A stretch of DNA of 64,000 nucleotides, taken from assembly GCA_028023455.1 (NCBI GenBank), contig JAQFVV010000063.1:6593157-6657156 (forward strand). Reading direction: 5' to 3'. Source of the DNA: Epiperipatus broadwayi. Lineage: Eukaryota > Onychophora > Udeonychophora > Euonychophora > Peripatidae. A program made the position numbers and the translations under genes. Shown here piece by piece: positions 1 to 13,563 of this stretch. The notes under the pieces are model-generated. The model was not told where the DNA came from and searched no databases. It saw nothing but the letters and a program-made list of their open reading frames with translations. Numbering within the stretch: the first letter of the stretch is position 1; each line of letters begins with the position of its first letter.

Positions 1-400
1 CAAACTGATTTGTAAATTCTAATTTGAATTCATTAGAATTTTTCTGAAGATTAGAAATATCAACTGTAAATATTTTTTCTTAATAATTTTTGTCTGACTA
101 GTTTTGCATTAACACATATCTTACATCTTACTAATCTATGATCAAATTACAATCCTGAAATATGTATTTTCTGTTAGTCAGAATATAATCCAAATCTGCT
201 ATCTCTTTGTGTGGATTCTTCCATGTCTTTTTCTTTTTAGCATTTTTTTAAAAAAGAATTCATAATATAAAGTTTTTCTTTTTCTGTAAACTCCACAAGT
301 CTATGTATTCTCTCATTTTTATTACCATAACCAAAATTACCTGTGGCACTTTTATCTTTCATTTGTTTACCAATTCTAGCATTATACCAATATATTACTT
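1..400 (-). pseudogene. RTE LINE endonuclease fragment (cut by window edge)
   Basis: On the minus strand, translated stretches match the APE endonuclease half of the full RTE copy at 44.2 kb: a GNFGYGN..NER segment, an EKEKLYIMNSFF segment and a DYILTNRKYIFQDCN segment, in that order. Stops and frame changes interrupt them, so this is a dead copy. The piece is the middle to the end of the endonuclease domain and runs off the left edge of the window. No 5' end or target-site duplication is visible. Confidence 0.75.
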
Positions 401-1450
401 ACAGTTTGTTCCTCCTGTTCCAGTATTTCATGATAAAACATTAGTACAAATATCCAATCTTTTCCTTTTATTAGTTTAATATTTTCCTAATATAATGATT
501 CTATGATACCTTAGCAAATTTATTGATTGTCAAATTAGCCAGCAGAGATTTCCTTTGTCTTAGCCATTCATCCTACTGAAAACTTGTTAATATAAAATTT
601 GAAGTCCTTAAATTGATCATCCTTAATTATTTATTTTTTTTAAAAAATAATAATGAGGTTTAAAAAACTTCAGCAAACTTTTTTTTCAACATAACACAAC
701 TCAGTTACTTGGTTTATATTTCCAGTCTGTAATTAATCTTTTTTTCTTAAAAAAGACATGCTTTAACAAATATCATCTGCTTGCTCATGTATTCCAAATT
801 TTGCATTCTCATTGGTTAATTTTCCCACTTCTTTGATTTTGAATACTTAATGACTTGTTTGTAGCTTAACTATTTTTAAAAACACTATTATCTTTTTAAA
901 ATATTTATTAGTAATAAAAAAGCAATACCTTTAATGGATTTAATAATACTACAATTTAAATCATTTTTATTTCACTCAAATTAAATTTGAGATTAATCAT
1001 ATGTCCTTTTAATCACAAAGTTTCAAAAATGAATTCTAATTATTTATTTTAGAAATTAACTTAAGATTTCACCAGAAAGTTATTAATAAATAATCCCAAA
1101 TGTGTACGTACCTAATTATTCATTTATATAATGCATATTTTCATTTCTGAAATTAGGTTTGAACTCCCTTATCATTTTAATGATTATCAAATGATTATTT
1201 ATTATGAAATATTATTAATTTATAGTTTATTATTTTATCATTTATATACCTTTAAAAATAAATATCTTAAAATTTAAGCTTTATACTAGTTTAAATTAAT
1301 TAAGTCAAAGTTCAAATCCTGGGGTAACTAAAATGACTATTATTTTTCATAGTTTAATAAGTGAATTTTTTTTGATTTTATAAAATTCAAAATTATGCCT
1401 ACTAAAGTTTATTCCCAATTTGTTTTATAATAAGGTGTAGCAATAAAAAG
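401..1450. other. AT-rich stretch, no gene seen
   Basis: Only very AT-rich sequence with short homopolymer runs. I see no coding stretch, tRNA or clear repeat here. The first 200 bases may continue the decayed RTE copy to the left. Confidence 0.5.
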
Positions 1451-1454
1451 GGCA

Positions 1455-1478
1455 TTATATATATATATATATATATAG
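1455..1478. repeat. (TA)n microsatellite
   Basis: A short uninterrupted TA dinucleotide run just upstream of the decayed gypsy element. Confidence 0.9.
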
Positions 1479-1589
1479 TACTGGACCCTCAGATCAGTGC
1501 AATCAATCAGTTTGTAAGGTCTGAAAGTATTTAAGGGATCTACCAATGAAGCTCATATAGAATGCCCTAGGAGCACTAACTTATTTTTT

Positions 1590-2340
1590 CTGTAAATTGC
1601 AATTTGTTGGAAGGTGAAAAAGTCATTATCACTTATAACCACCTCCAATTGGATGCATTGATGCAGTAGGAAGCATTGAACCAGACTCCCTCCACCTTTG
1701 ATAACTATCAAGCATTATTGATCAAAAAACTTGGAATAATGACAGGCAAGAAGCTCTGCTCTACCAGTTGTTCTGAGAGAAATACTGGCTGACACCAGGG
1801 AAGGCATTGCAAAATTTCCTTCACTACCAGGTCATGAAATTAAGAACATTGAATACATACTTCCTGAGTGAGAGTGAAATCATTAGAATCATAAAGAGAA
1901 AATGTATCCCTTAAAATACAATAGTCACTCTTGTGTATGAGTGCTAAAATCACCAAGCAAGTGGCTGAATTATTAAATAGCATATACATGGATAACATTA
2001 ATATATCTACCAGAGTGTCTGAAAAAAGAAAGAGGTGACTTTCAATGCCATGTTTTAAAAAAGAGAAAAAACAATAATAATACTAGTCATTGGAAAAGAA
2101 AATCACTATAACAAAATGTCCCATATATCTGGTTGCCTAAGAGAAATCAGACTAATAATAGTAATATGGGGACAAGTCCCTATAATAGCCCAGGGAAATC
2201 TCCAAAACTAGGATATAGCAACCACACACCCAATGTTGTACAGAAATCAAAGTAAAAAGTACTTGAAGCTATGTTTCTCACCTCAAGAGACCAAAATGAC
2301 ACAGAAAAAGTGAAACAAACCCCAGATCGAGAATATTATG
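1590..2340 (+). pseudogene. Possible gag-like remnant of a Ty3/gypsy element
   Basis: This stretch is less AT-rich than its surroundings and lies directly upstream of the recognisable pol remnant on the same strand. Broken-frame translation gives segments such as NYQALLIKKLG and RQEALLYQLF, which look like the YxxLxxxLI...R..LxQLL pattern of gypsy gag capsids. Stops and frame shifts are frequent. The assignment rests mainly on position and this weak resemblance. No zinc knuckle was found and no LTR could be drawn. Confidence 0.4.
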
Positions 2341-2829
2341 TGTTCATAGGAGGATGAAGTACCTAATTTTGCTTTGCAAATTGCCCCATTATCAAGGTTT
2401 TATTTGAGGGTTTGCTTGTTAAAGCTTTTTTAGATTCTTCTATCCAGATTTTAGTTGTAACAGATCAAGTTCTATCATAAAATTTTGTCTAAAAACTCCA
2501 ACATCAAAACACTACCACTGAAATTGATTCAAGTCATCATGGCTAACAGTAGGAAAGCTTAATCTTAACACAGAAACAAATCTGAGTTCACATAAAAATA
2601 GGCCAAACAATATATCATGTTTCTCATGTTGAATGACCTTATACATGAGGTAATCTTAGGAGCAGATTTTTATACTTGACTACTTGCATTATTGATTTCT
2701 CTTATAGGACAGTCAGGATAAACAATGAGGGCTTGGAGATGGCATTGCTTGCAAGGTATGATATAGCTGAAGTTGACTGTATAATATCTATCATCCCAGA
2801 GGCACTCATAGAATCCAACTTACTTAGAA

Positions 2830-4040
2830 AAGAGAATGCACTTATCAGTGAATTTAGCCCTATTTTTAGAAATACCAGGAGTAATAAAAGGATTCCTACA
2901 AATAATTAACTTAGTACATGACCAACTTTTTCAATCCAAATCATACCCTATTCTATACCAGTATTGAGAAGAAATATCCAAGCAGATTAACAAAATGTTG
3001 GATTGGGGATCATTTCCAAATGCTCTTCATCTTACTGTAAACCAGTTGTAACTGTGAAGAAAGACAGGTCGATGAGGTTTTGTTTATATGCTAGGTAACT
3101 AAAGGAGATTACCATTTCTGACAGGAAATATCCCACCACACATGCATGAATTATTCATGAAATTGGGAAACAAGAAGGCATTTTTATCTAAGCTCCAACT
3201 ATTGGTGGATTGAACTCCATCCAGAAAATTGTCAATACACTGTCTTCTGATATGAATGTTGTACCTATCAGTTTAATAGGATGCCTTTGGAATTAATCAA
3301 TAGTGGTGATGGTTGGATAAGGTGTTTGGACAAAATCCTATCTCCTGAGGTTAAACAGAATGCAATATTTATGTGGATAATGTAATAATTGCATCTGCCA
3401 TGATTGAAAAATATCTTCAACACCTTATTATATTCTTTGAGGAGTGCTACAACAAAGGTATCAAGACTTCAAGAAGAGTATGTTAGTTTGGGACCAGGTA
3501 GTCTTCTTAGGTCATATCATTGGTTGCACGGGGATAAGGCCTCATCCAGACAAGATCAGTGCCATTCAAAACTTTCCCAAACCCACCAATAGAAAGCAAA
3601 TTTGAACATTTTTAGGCCTATGCAATTTTTATAAATTATTCCACCAGAAGTTCTCAGTCCACATGGAATCATTGCTAAGACTCATTGGAAAGATGAGCAT
3701 TAGAACTGGACTGAGGAACAGGACAATGCATTTGTGGATATTAAAACAGAGTTCCTAGAGCAAACCATGTTAGCCTTCCCTGATTTTAATAAACCAATCA
3801 TTGTCCAGACAGACAGTAGTTGTTACAGATTAGGGGTAACACTATCCCAGATCCACTAAGGCAGCCAACTTAAAGTCCTCCTCTATTTTATCAGCTGGCT
3901 CCTGAATGGTTCTGAAATAAATTACATGGTTACTGAGAATGAAGCACTAGCAGCACTAGCAATAGTGTGGGCCTTCCAAAAATTTTGATAGATGTTTCTT
4001 GGATGGGAGGTGGTAGTGATCACAGATGACAGTTGTCCAG
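2830..4040 (+). pseudogene. Decayed Ty3/gypsy pol: reverse transcriptase and RNase H
   Basis: Read in shifting frames, the plus strand keeps the order of gypsy pol: a GIISKCSSSYC..VVTVKK segment (RT N-terminus), an RMPFGI-like and YVDNVIIAS-like region (the catalytic YVDD box, now altered), VFLGHIIGCTGIRPHPDKI (RT thumb side), TFLGLCNFYK (connection), a W.EEQDNAF segment, FPDFNKPIIVQTDSS (RNase H start) and NYMVTENEALAALAIVWAF (RNase H). At least several stops and frameshifts break it, so it cannot make protein. Integrase was not found. The order and spacing are typical of Ty3/gypsy elements; the clade cannot be fixed by eye. Confidence 0.8.
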
Positions 4041-6130
4041 TCAGATGATGTCACAATGAATTAATTTCTTTTATTTAATGAAAAATAAAAGCCCAATTAA
4101 AGAAACCAATCAAATACATATGTATATCAACAATGAATTAATTATCAAGGTGATTTACATCATGAATTAAGACTTAGACTTAGTAAACATAGCAATGACC
4201 TAATGTCAAACCAGTTATTAGGTAAGCAAGTGATGAAAATAAAAATACAATTTTGTGACATAATTTTATTTTTTTAACTACAACCAATATAATATGTGCA
4301 ACAATAGACAGCCACAGCAATGGAAAAAGAAATGGAAAAGCTAGTGTATTAAACACCAAAAACTAAGCTTGGTATAAAAACAAACCCAGTTCATCTCCAT
4401 CATCTTTTGTTATTTTTCAAATGATGCAATAACTTATAAAGCCAACACCTTAAGATCAAATGTTTGAATACAAGAGAGGATGGATTATTTGTTCAAATAT
4501 TCCATATTATCCATATAATTTTTCTATCATAAAATTATAAAAAATTACAACCGATGTTTAAAAGAAGAAATAGAACACCAACAGCCTTTAAATAAAATGA
4601 TGGAGTAAATTTTTCTTATATAAGCCATTAAATATCTAATAGCAAATCACAAAAAAATATGTGTTATAAACTGCTGTGAAGTGTATCTTGGTTAAATTAA
4701 CATTGTAATAGGACTGGATTGCTACTGTCCAGACCATAAAAGCACAATGACTTAATCTACTTTCCTGTATAATGTCTAAACAAACACCAAGTATCCTACA
4801 ATAAATGTCTAAATGGATCAAGAAGGAAAGCAAATACATAAAATGGAAACATCATTTCAAGCACATTGCTGAAAAATTCTAGAGAGTGATGAATGATTTA
4901 ATGGAGAAGAATGATCTGAAGAGAGGTAGACTGTATCAATAAAAGACATTATTGCCAAACTCATGGACATCAATGAAAAAGATTTAAAGAATGTTTTTAT
5001 TTATTATGTTTTTTTTATTTCATATATATTTGTAAAGTTCTAGTTTTATTTGTCTCCACACTTGGAAGCTTAAATGTGTCTATAAGTTGGAAGAGTCCAT
5101 TATGATTGAAAGTAACAAAATGAAAGGGTGAAAAATTATCAAGTTAGATCAAAAAAAATTTATGTTAAATAGGGTTGAAGTCAGTTTTTTCTCCATAGTG
5201 ATTTGACATTGATCATCACTACTATAATATAGAATAAAATAAGGTTTTTGATATCATACCATATTAAGCTCATGCACTTACTACAGGACAGATTTTATGT
5301 TTTTTATTGTTAACTAACAATTGTTTAAATTTATTTTTTTGGTATTAGTGACTAATCTTTCCATATGCATGCTCTTTTCTATCAAACTTAGGTACTGTAC
5401 ATAGGTAGGGGATTCCCAAAGAAGATAAAACATCAATTACTGGAATTGGATGATGAGGCTATTACACATATGCTTATATAATATTGTAAATAAACGAGTC
5501 AGCTTCATGGTCATAATGATTTTATTATTTTCATTTGTTGTGTTATGTGTCTCTACCATGGGTAAGGGTTTAGCATAGCACATTTAATTGTTTATATGCT
5601 AGAAATACATTCTTGACACACACAATTATCATGTTAAAAAGTTTTGAATTTTTGTTTTATTTAATAAACATTGTCAATTTGATTTAAATTAAACTAGTCT
5701 CTAGTTTATAGAAACCTTTCATACATTCATTCAACTTATAACCAGATAAATATATACATACACACACATTTCATTGTTATATAATAATCCAGTAATATTA
5801 TTGGATAGATCTTTTAAATTAATTGGAACCTGTATAAAGGTGGGGTAGTTGCTATTTGGTGTAAATTCACCCCTGAAGAGAACCAAAGGCAGATTTCTCC
5901 CTAAGTTTGAATACTGAGGCATAATGGAACCTGAAAAAGGGGTGAGGTATGGATGTACTAGCCAAATTGTATCTAAATTTAATGTGTAAACTTAGAGGTA
6001 GTCTATTGGAGGTAGATATGCTTATAGGTTAGGTACTTCATCATGACAGTCACAGCATCATACTAAATGACCTTAGGTCTGACCATAGTGAAATGCATTT
6101 ACTCTTTTCAGGTGAAAAATGTGGACCATT
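4041..6130. other. Unclassified AT-rich intergenic or intronic DNA
   Basis: No reading frame of note, tRNA or clear transposon end. Short open frames at 4636-4839 and 5731-5922 on the minus strand show no family resemblance and are of chance length for this composition. 5935-6120 is slightly richer in G+C but unrecognised. Confidence 0.5.
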
Positions 6131-6137
6131 ACAATAT

Positions 6138-6160
6138 ATATATATATATATATATATATT
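6138..6160. repeat. (AT)n microsatellite
   Basis: A short pure AT/TA dinucleotide run. Confidence 0.85.
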
Positions 6161-6974
6161 CTTTGTGGTTTAAAAATGTGTAATATCTTCACACCATCTT
6201 ACATTTCAAACAAATATCAGATTTTATAATACATTGATTTAAATTATTAGTGTAGAGGTTTTATTTTGCAAATAAAATTATTATTTGTTGAATTGATTTA
6301 ATAGTCTTATTTAAATTAGTTCATATATGATATAGCAATAATAATTTGGAGTCTTATTGCAAACATAAACATATAAAATTCAATTAACCAAATAATAAAA
6401 ATTTTATTATTGTACTAGAATTCAATAATTATTAAAAGTCAATCTAATGTTTTATGAACATTAATTGGTACCGTTTTAATATGAAAGCTAATTAATAAAT
6501 TATTTATCATAAAATTTTATATGATTATCAAGCTTAAATAATTTTGTTCTTGCTTTAATATAGTATAAATTTTAGTATTTTAGTAATAGTTATTTATGAA
6601 GGAATACCAATATACGTTATTAACAATGACATGTGTTTTTCAAATATTATACTCAATATTGGCATCTAGTTGGGTTGATATTTATTTAGTATATAAATAT
6701 TATTAATAAATTTTAAAATTTGTTTGGTTTATTTTATTTGTACATCATAAATAAGATTATTTAAATTTTATTCCATTGCAGATTTGGTTTGATCAATTTG
6801 TGTAGCTCTATCAATTTTAGCTAGACTATTTATATTACTACAAATTTGATGTTTTTCAACTTATATTATTAACAATTATTAGGGATTACTACACTACACA
6901 TACCCTGTAAACTAATAAACACTTTTAAAGAATGCTGTCTTTTCAAAATGCAAGATAAAATTTTTGAAAAAATA

Positions 6975-7414
<440 letters not shown>

Positions 7415-7439
7415 TATACATATCTGTTTAGATTATGAA

Positions 7440-9640
7440 AGTAGTGTGTTTCATTCTATCTTTTTAAAAGGCTTTATTTTGTGTTTGGAAATGAGGGTAT
7501 TTCTTTAAAATGTTTATTAGTTTACAGCACATGCAGAGGAGTGATCGTTAGTGATTGTTACAGATTAAAACATAGCACTGTACCAGTTAAGTTTGTATAA
7601 CTAGTTATCAAGATGGAAAGACCAAGTCTGGCTATTAACCACCTGGTTCAGAGCTACCCCTGTTCTAGGTTTAAACCCACTGACCTTCTTTGTCTCCACC
7701 CTCCAGTTAACATCCTTTATGGTAACCACTCACTCTCCCCATATGTCATAGCTTAACTCATCAGATTGGACATGGATACTCTATCTCAGGGTTCATTTTC
7801 TAGCTATAAACTATATTGATGTTCACTCCCAGAGTGTGCATTGGACCCCAACCACAAATTATAGGTACATATACATATATAAAGTGTGCAATTAAATATT
7901 TATCAGACAAACACTAGTGACTGAATTATATATAACATTCCTAAATGGCAGTTATAAATAGACTACTTGCCAGTTATTACAACATGATGACTGATAATGG
8001 TTACATAAATATACAGTGCCTTAATATGCTATCATAATAATGACTGGCTGCCCATACTATCCAATGTGGCTTAATCAAGCATTTACTTAGCTATCTTGTG
8101 TTGAGTTTGAACTTGGTTGGTTAGGATTTATATGGAAATTTAATGACTAAACAAATGCAAGTTACTTATGGAAACCTTACTGACTCTTTCACAGAGGCTA
8201 AAGCTAAAATAAAGCATATTTCCCTTAGAAGATAAAGGCAGTGGTTGGAATAGGTTCAAGTCTTAGGCCTCAGAGGTATATCTGCTTCCAACCTAGAGTA
8301 CCTTGAATTCTGGAGATCAAGAGTTATGCCATGTATCCTATATCTGGGATTTGATGTCGCAGCAACTCTCCAGTATCTGCAGAACTCAGACCGGTGTACA
8401 TCAGAAGATCAAGCTCCTTGGCACCAGACTGATGGATGGGCCTACTGTCACTTTGGACAGGCATATAAAGGAAAACCACACCTAATATATATAATTTGGG
8501 GTAAGCTTAGCCTTGTAAACCAGTCAAGAATAATTATATCAATTATAGGGACTCTAATACAGTCCATTGGCTTATTAATGAGAAAAAAATAATTCACCTA
8601 TGATTGCCACTTCACAATAATAATTATATAGCATTTAAACCCACACAAGCATTTAAAATAGACAGCGAATCTGGCTATGAGAAATAATTAATATGTTATA
8701 TATTAACATGGGCAGACAATCACACTAACGGCTTATTTGACATTAACATTTATCATGTGTCTTAAGGTTTATCTTCAATAACATTATATGTATATATGTT
8801 ACTAAATAAGTGAGGATTGTTTTCATTTATATTCAGCATATTTTCCTTATTGTACATTCAGTGAAATAAGTTTATTTATGACTTCAACACATTACATATA
8901 TAGATAAACAGGTTATAATTTAGTAGTTGACGGCTTAAATACTTAAAACATTGTTACTGAAGGTACGTAATTATGGCACTTTCTTAGAATTTAGGAGTTA
9001 ATTTATATGGACTATGATTCATCATTTTTATACACAATTGATACAAAATAAATTAGTTATAATTTATCATGAGGGGGGATCTATTTTGGATGATTTATGC
9101 ATTATTCACTAATTTCACTTATTGATTTTTTTGGTGTCTTTCTGACTCGGATGGTCCTCAGGGATCTGGGATCTGGCCAGAATCTGAAAGGAGCATAAAC
9201 AAGATTCATTAACTAATTATAGATCTCTCCATCATGTAAAGTCGAATAATTACACATATAATAACAATATAATTATAACATGATAACTGAATTATCAACT
9301 AGCTTAATTGAATAAAATAATAAATTACATATTAATATTTAGGTCAAGAAATATGTTTTACCAAGGTTACTAGGTTAAGACCAAGCAAGACTGATAGATT
9401 TACTTACAGTTTAAAAAAATAAAATACATTAGTAAAAATTTACTGACATTCTAATTGACTTTTTGATAATGACTGAGTGAATTCATGAGGAATAACAAGT
9501 GGTAGCAATGAGGACAGTCTCTTTCCTTACATTTTACTCTGAAACAACTAGGATGCCTAACTCCCTGGCCCTATGACCTGGAGAAACCAATGCTGCTTAC
9601 TCAGCCATTCTTTCAGGTACTGCAAACATTGTGAAGGATA
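7440..9640. other. Unclassified, patches of higher GC
   Basis: Two patches, about 7610-7860 and 8040-8500, are clearly less AT-rich than the background and read like parts of an old element such as an LTR, but I found no second copy, terminal repeat or protein similarity. Overlapping 60- and 88-codon open frames near 8303-8592 show no recognisable motif. The segment 9140-9200 is another small GC-richer patch. Confidence 0.4.
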
Positions 9641-10675
9641 AAAATTTACATATTAAGATAAAGTTCTTTTACTATGTTTCCAATATTTTATTGCTATTTT
9701 CAATAATACAATACTCTCATTTAAAAGTTATTAGATTAAGATTTCACTCTATATGCTTATAACTATATTTCTTGATATTCATTAACAATGAGATTTCTCC
9801 CCTTATATTTCTACATTTCTGTCTCCAGCATGTTCTCAAAAGTTAATTGCAGATGTTCCTTATATGCATCTCTTTCATTTTGTCACCACACTGTCCAGCT
9901 GTGTATTGTATTTGTACTTTCTTGGTACAATGTATTTCCTCGTCAAGGTGCTAAATTGTAACTATTTTTACATAGCTCTATGGATACAGTACACAGGTTA
10001 CTTCACTTAATGCATTTTGAATCACTCTTCCATTGTATATTCAATTTTTAATATTTGCAAATGCTTTTAATGGTTTTAAAACACTTTAAACTTAGCTGAA
10101 AGTTTCTAATAAATAACTTAAATATTTCCTTTACCTAAGATTGCCAAGTCTGATAATGAAGTCCATTTTACTTTAACCATTTACCTACTATAATTGCACA
10201 CACACACATGTGCCTATATTTAATGTATTGTGGGATGATATTATTAATAACTCTTTTCGATGCTGAGAGATAGGTTAGTACATGAAGCAAGTATATCTAC
10301 AGGTAGATATGCACTGCTTCAGCACTATATAAATAAGTAACTCAGCTTATATTATTATAGATTTTAACTTTACCTATTCATAGCGCATATAAGAATAAAC
10401 ATTCCCAAATGATCAATTTATTTTATTACAGATTTTAATGTTAATACGTGTTTGTATTTTATTATAATAAATATAATAATTAAGTCCTTTCCTCACTTTG
10501 CACTGTTACAGATATATCTTGTCCAAAGACTTTAACAAGAGGAATTCTCATGTCTTCATTTCTATGCTAGTACAAATTTGGCATTCATAGTGTGGGCATG
10601 TAAAATAGTCTCATTTCTGTGTTGTTCATTTTTATACCATTACAATAAGTAATTCTATTTACCTTCTTTTTTGTA
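9641..10675. other. AT-rich stretch, nothing recognised
   Basis: No reading frame, RNA gene or repeat end that I can support. A short CA run lies near 10198-10208. Confidence 0.5.
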
Positions 10676-11700
10676 TTAATTGTAATAAATTAATAAATGT
10701 TTAAACATTTAAACAAAAAAGACATATTACTTTAAATCTCCTTATTCTAGCTTAACAATTTCACTACTTTGATTGTCATGATCAGTTTTATGAATCAATT
10801 TACTAAAATTTGATATCTATATTAGTTTATTGTTTGTTGAATTTGCATAAAATTAAATGTATTGTTTTTATTCAAATCTATGTAAATATTGTTAGAGAGG
10901 TCATTTTTTAGATAGGGGAATGCTAACATCTCTTTTATTTAATCTGCACTTGTCTTGGCAATAGTCCATGCCTCCTCAAACTTTCTTTCTCTGTCAACTT
11001 GTTTAGTGCCTGCAATATCTGCTTTAGAAAGATCAGGATCATGTCCTGATTGCAGCTTATGCTCCAAGAATATTGAAGAGTATTTGTTGCTTTCTTTTGC
11101 CCTGTTATATAAGTAGTTGTGTAGTACCAGAATTGTGGCAGGTTCATCTTTGTCTTCCCATAATATGTATTTGAACAATTAATATTTTGCAGACCAAGTA
11201 ATCTGTAGAATAAAGTACAAAAATATTAATTGCTCAAATACATATTATGGTGAGACAATGGCAAACCTGTCCATAAGACTGGCATAACACAACTACTTAT
11301 ATAACGGGGGGGGGAGAAGCAACAAGTACTCTTCAATATTATTGGAGCATGAGGTGCAATTAGACCATGAGTTTGATCTCTCTAAAGCAGATATTGTAGA
11401 TAAGGAGGTAAAATAAGTACCCATTAAATAAAAAAGAAGCTACCATCCCTCTATCTAAAAAATGGCCCCTCTAACAACATTTACATAGATTTGGATAAAA
11501 ACAATAAATTTAATTTTTTGCAAATCCGATTCCGGCAAAAAATAAACAAATACAGATAACATCAAATTTTAGCTAAATTGATTCATAAAGTTATGATTAT
11601 GATATTCGAAGTACCAAAAAAGCGCTAAGCTAGAATGAAAAGATTTAAATCAATTTAAGCCTTTTCTCTTTAAATATTTAAATATTTATTAATTCATACA
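10676..11700. repeat. 1-kb imperfect palindrome (fold-back element)
   Basis: The left half (about 10676-11175) and right half (about 11205-11700) are inverted copies of each other over roughly 500 bp per arm, with a centre near 11190. Examples are the match of the 10860 region to 11490-11520 and of 10740-10800 to 11575-11640. The arms have diverged by point changes and small indels, including a run of nine Gs near 11306. The ends are not sharp and no target duplication was found, so the element class is open: a fold-back transposon or an inverted duplication are both possible. Confidence 0.75.
10939..11178 (-). other. 79-codon open frame in the left arm of the palindrome
   Basis: An open frame of 79 codons on the minus strand has a normal-looking, charged composition rich in K, D and E (for example DRERKFEEAWTIAKTSAD), unlike the usual low-complexity AT-rich shadows. 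The mirror copy in the right arm has several stops. It resembles a fragment of a real protein, but I do not recognise the family. It could equally be a chance frame in a GC-richer arm. Confidence 0.3.
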
Positions 11701-12353
11701 ATATATATAAACGCCATTAACTTCTATCATCTTTGAAAAGTTAAACTTTCAATTAAAAATTAACAATAAAAAACATATTTAAAATTTCCCTTTGATTTTA
11801 TTCTTTTTAATCTGTTATATTTATTGGAGACAGTAGCCTTATATTAAAATTATTTTTGTTTCTGTAAATTGTTTCTATATAATTTTAATAATATGTCATA
11901 GTAATATTTCAAATTCCACAAAATATGTTGAAGAATAGAAACTATATTAGAAATATACACAACTTAAACGATTAAATTTTGTAATGTGAAGAGGAAAAAA
12001 AATCTAAATGTGTATCTATTATCTCTTAAATTGTTGACACAAGCGTATTAAAATTCATACATTAAACGATTTAGTAAGCTAGGTGGATAAAATATATCCC
12101 AAAAGGAAGTTGCTTTTAAATTAGCTAATATTAATTGCTAAAATATAAGAGTAAGATATAATTTTAGGTGAATAGAACTTCTAATAACTTTAAACTGTAT
12201 TAATTACACTTTCCATTATTATGATATTAAATAATACTAACTGCCTTTTTGAAGAAAAAAAGTAGTAAAAAAATGAAAAATAATAATGAAAAAATTTAAG
12301 GCTATCTATTATAACAAAAAAATTTTAATAGAAAATGTAAAATAGCTTCAAGG
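11701..12353. other. AT-rich stretch, no feature seen
   Basis: Very AT-rich. No gene or repeat boundary recognised. Confidence 0.5.
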
Positions 12354-12500
12354 ACTAAATGATATATATATAATACTTAACTACAAATATATATATAATT
12401 TTTAGTTATTATCAATCCGTTGCTTGATGAAGGTCTCTGCAAGTTTAATTCAAGAACTAAATGATATATATATATATAATACTTAACTACAAATATATAT
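12354..12500 (-). repeat. RTE 3'-tail fragment and local tandem duplication left of the hammerhead array
   Basis: The piece around 12407-12451 is a diverged reverse-strand copy of the RTE 3' end (compare 47155-47200 and 62150-62200). A block starting with ACTAAATGATATATATAT occurs at about 12355 and again at about 12455, so the flank was duplicated. The second block breaks off at 12500, where the hammerhead array begins, and the sequence resumes at 13620. Confidence 0.65.
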
Positions 12501-12666
12501 TAGTAATAATAAAAAGTCAGATGTCACATGACTTATATATAGCTTGCACTTACAAATATGTAAAATTAACAGCATGCTAATGAGTTCTAAACAAGCTTTT
12601 TTATTTTTTTATTTATGATAAATGCTACTACAAGAGAAGGCATTCAAATCATTTTTATCTTGGATT

Positions 12667-12721
12667 GTCCCCATCCCAGACCGGTTTCGACCTATGGGTC
12701 TCTTCAGTGAGGAGTTGGGAC
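12667..12721 (-). ncRNA. Hammerhead ribozyme, family A unit 1
   Basis: On the minus strand: CTGAAGA (12707 to 12701), stem II GACC/GGTC closed by loop CATA, GAAA (12688 to 12685), palindromic stem III ACCGGT, then the GTC triplet ending at 12679. Self-cleavage would fall between 12679 and 12678. Stem I pairs CTCA with TGGG near the core and, after an internal loop, GTCCC (12721 to 12717) with GGGAC (12671 to 12667). One G of the inner stem I is missing compared with unit 2. All conserved hammerhead core residues are present; position 7 is variable in the family, so the A there is allowed. Confidence 0.85.
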
Positions 12722-13092
12722 ATTAGATTCAAAAAACCAACTCAAGCAAAGCATTTATCTAAAAGTTAATTGTTAGAAGAAAATCTGAAACTTTTAGACA
12801 TCTACATGTCTTTAAAGTCAGCTCTCCAACTGAAAAAATCATATGGGCCTGAACTTCATTCAGATACTCCATATATTAGTAGGCTTAGCCATTTAATTTA
12901 GCCAAATCCCCATCAGCAAAACAATAATAGTAATAATAAAAAGTCAGATGTCACATGACTTATATATAGCTTGCACTTACAAATATGTAAAATTAAGAGC
13001 ATGCTAATGAGCTCTAAACAAGCTTTTTTATTTTTTATTTATGATAAATGCTACTACAAGAGAAGGCATTCAAATCATTTTTAACTTGGATT

Positions 13093-13148
13093 GTCCCCAT
13101 CCCCAGACCGGTTTCGACCTATGGGTCTCTTCAGTGAGGAGTTGGGAC
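13093..13148 (-). ncRNA. Hammerhead ribozyme, family A unit 2
   Basis: This has the same elements as unit 1, 427 bp downstream, with a better stem I: TCCTCA pairs with TGGGGA next to the core (one G-U), then an internal loop, then GTCCC with GGGAC. Cleavage would fall between 13106 and 13105 on the minus strand. Cleavage here and in unit 1 would release a 427-nt RNA, a size suited to circularisation. The internal loop of stem I facing the CATA loop of stem II is the arrangement that gives natural hammerheads their tertiary contact. Confidence 0.88.
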
Positions 13149-13508
13149 ATTAGATTCAAAAAACCAACTCAAGCAAAGCATTTATCTAAAAGTTAATTGT
13201 TAGAAGAAAATCTGAAACTTTTAGACATCTACATGTCTTTAAAGTCAGCTCTCCAACTGAAAAAATCATATGGGCCTGAACTTCATTCAGATACTCCATA
13301 TATTAGTAGGCTTAGCCATTTAATTTAGCCAAATCCCCATCAGCAAAACAATAATAGTAATAATAAAAAGTCAGATGTCACATGACTTATATATAGCTTG
13401 CACTTACAAATATGTAAAATTAAGAGCATGCTAATGAGCTCTAAACAAGCTTTTTTATTTTTTTATTTATGATAAATGCTTTGCTTAAGTTGGTTTTTTG
13501 AATCTAAT

Positions 13509-13563
13509 GTCCCAACTCCTCACTGAAGAGACCCATAGGTCGAAACCGGTCTGGGGATTGGAC
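13509..13563 (+). ncRNA. Hammerhead ribozyme, inverted copy of family A
   Basis: Plus strand: CTGAAGA 13523-13529, GACC 13530-13533, loop CATA, GGTC 13538-13541, GAAA 13542-13545, ACCGGT 13545-13550 and cleavage-site C 13551. Inner stem I is TCCTCA/TGGGGA. The outer helix is shortened, with GTCC against GGAC. It lies opposite in orientation to the two other copies because the end of the array is inverted. Confidence 0.85.

Noticed and set aside
2676-2909. Independent 77-codon gene
   Set aside because: It lies in the decayed gypsy element, immediately before the reverse transcriptase remnant, and is best seen as part of its pol region.
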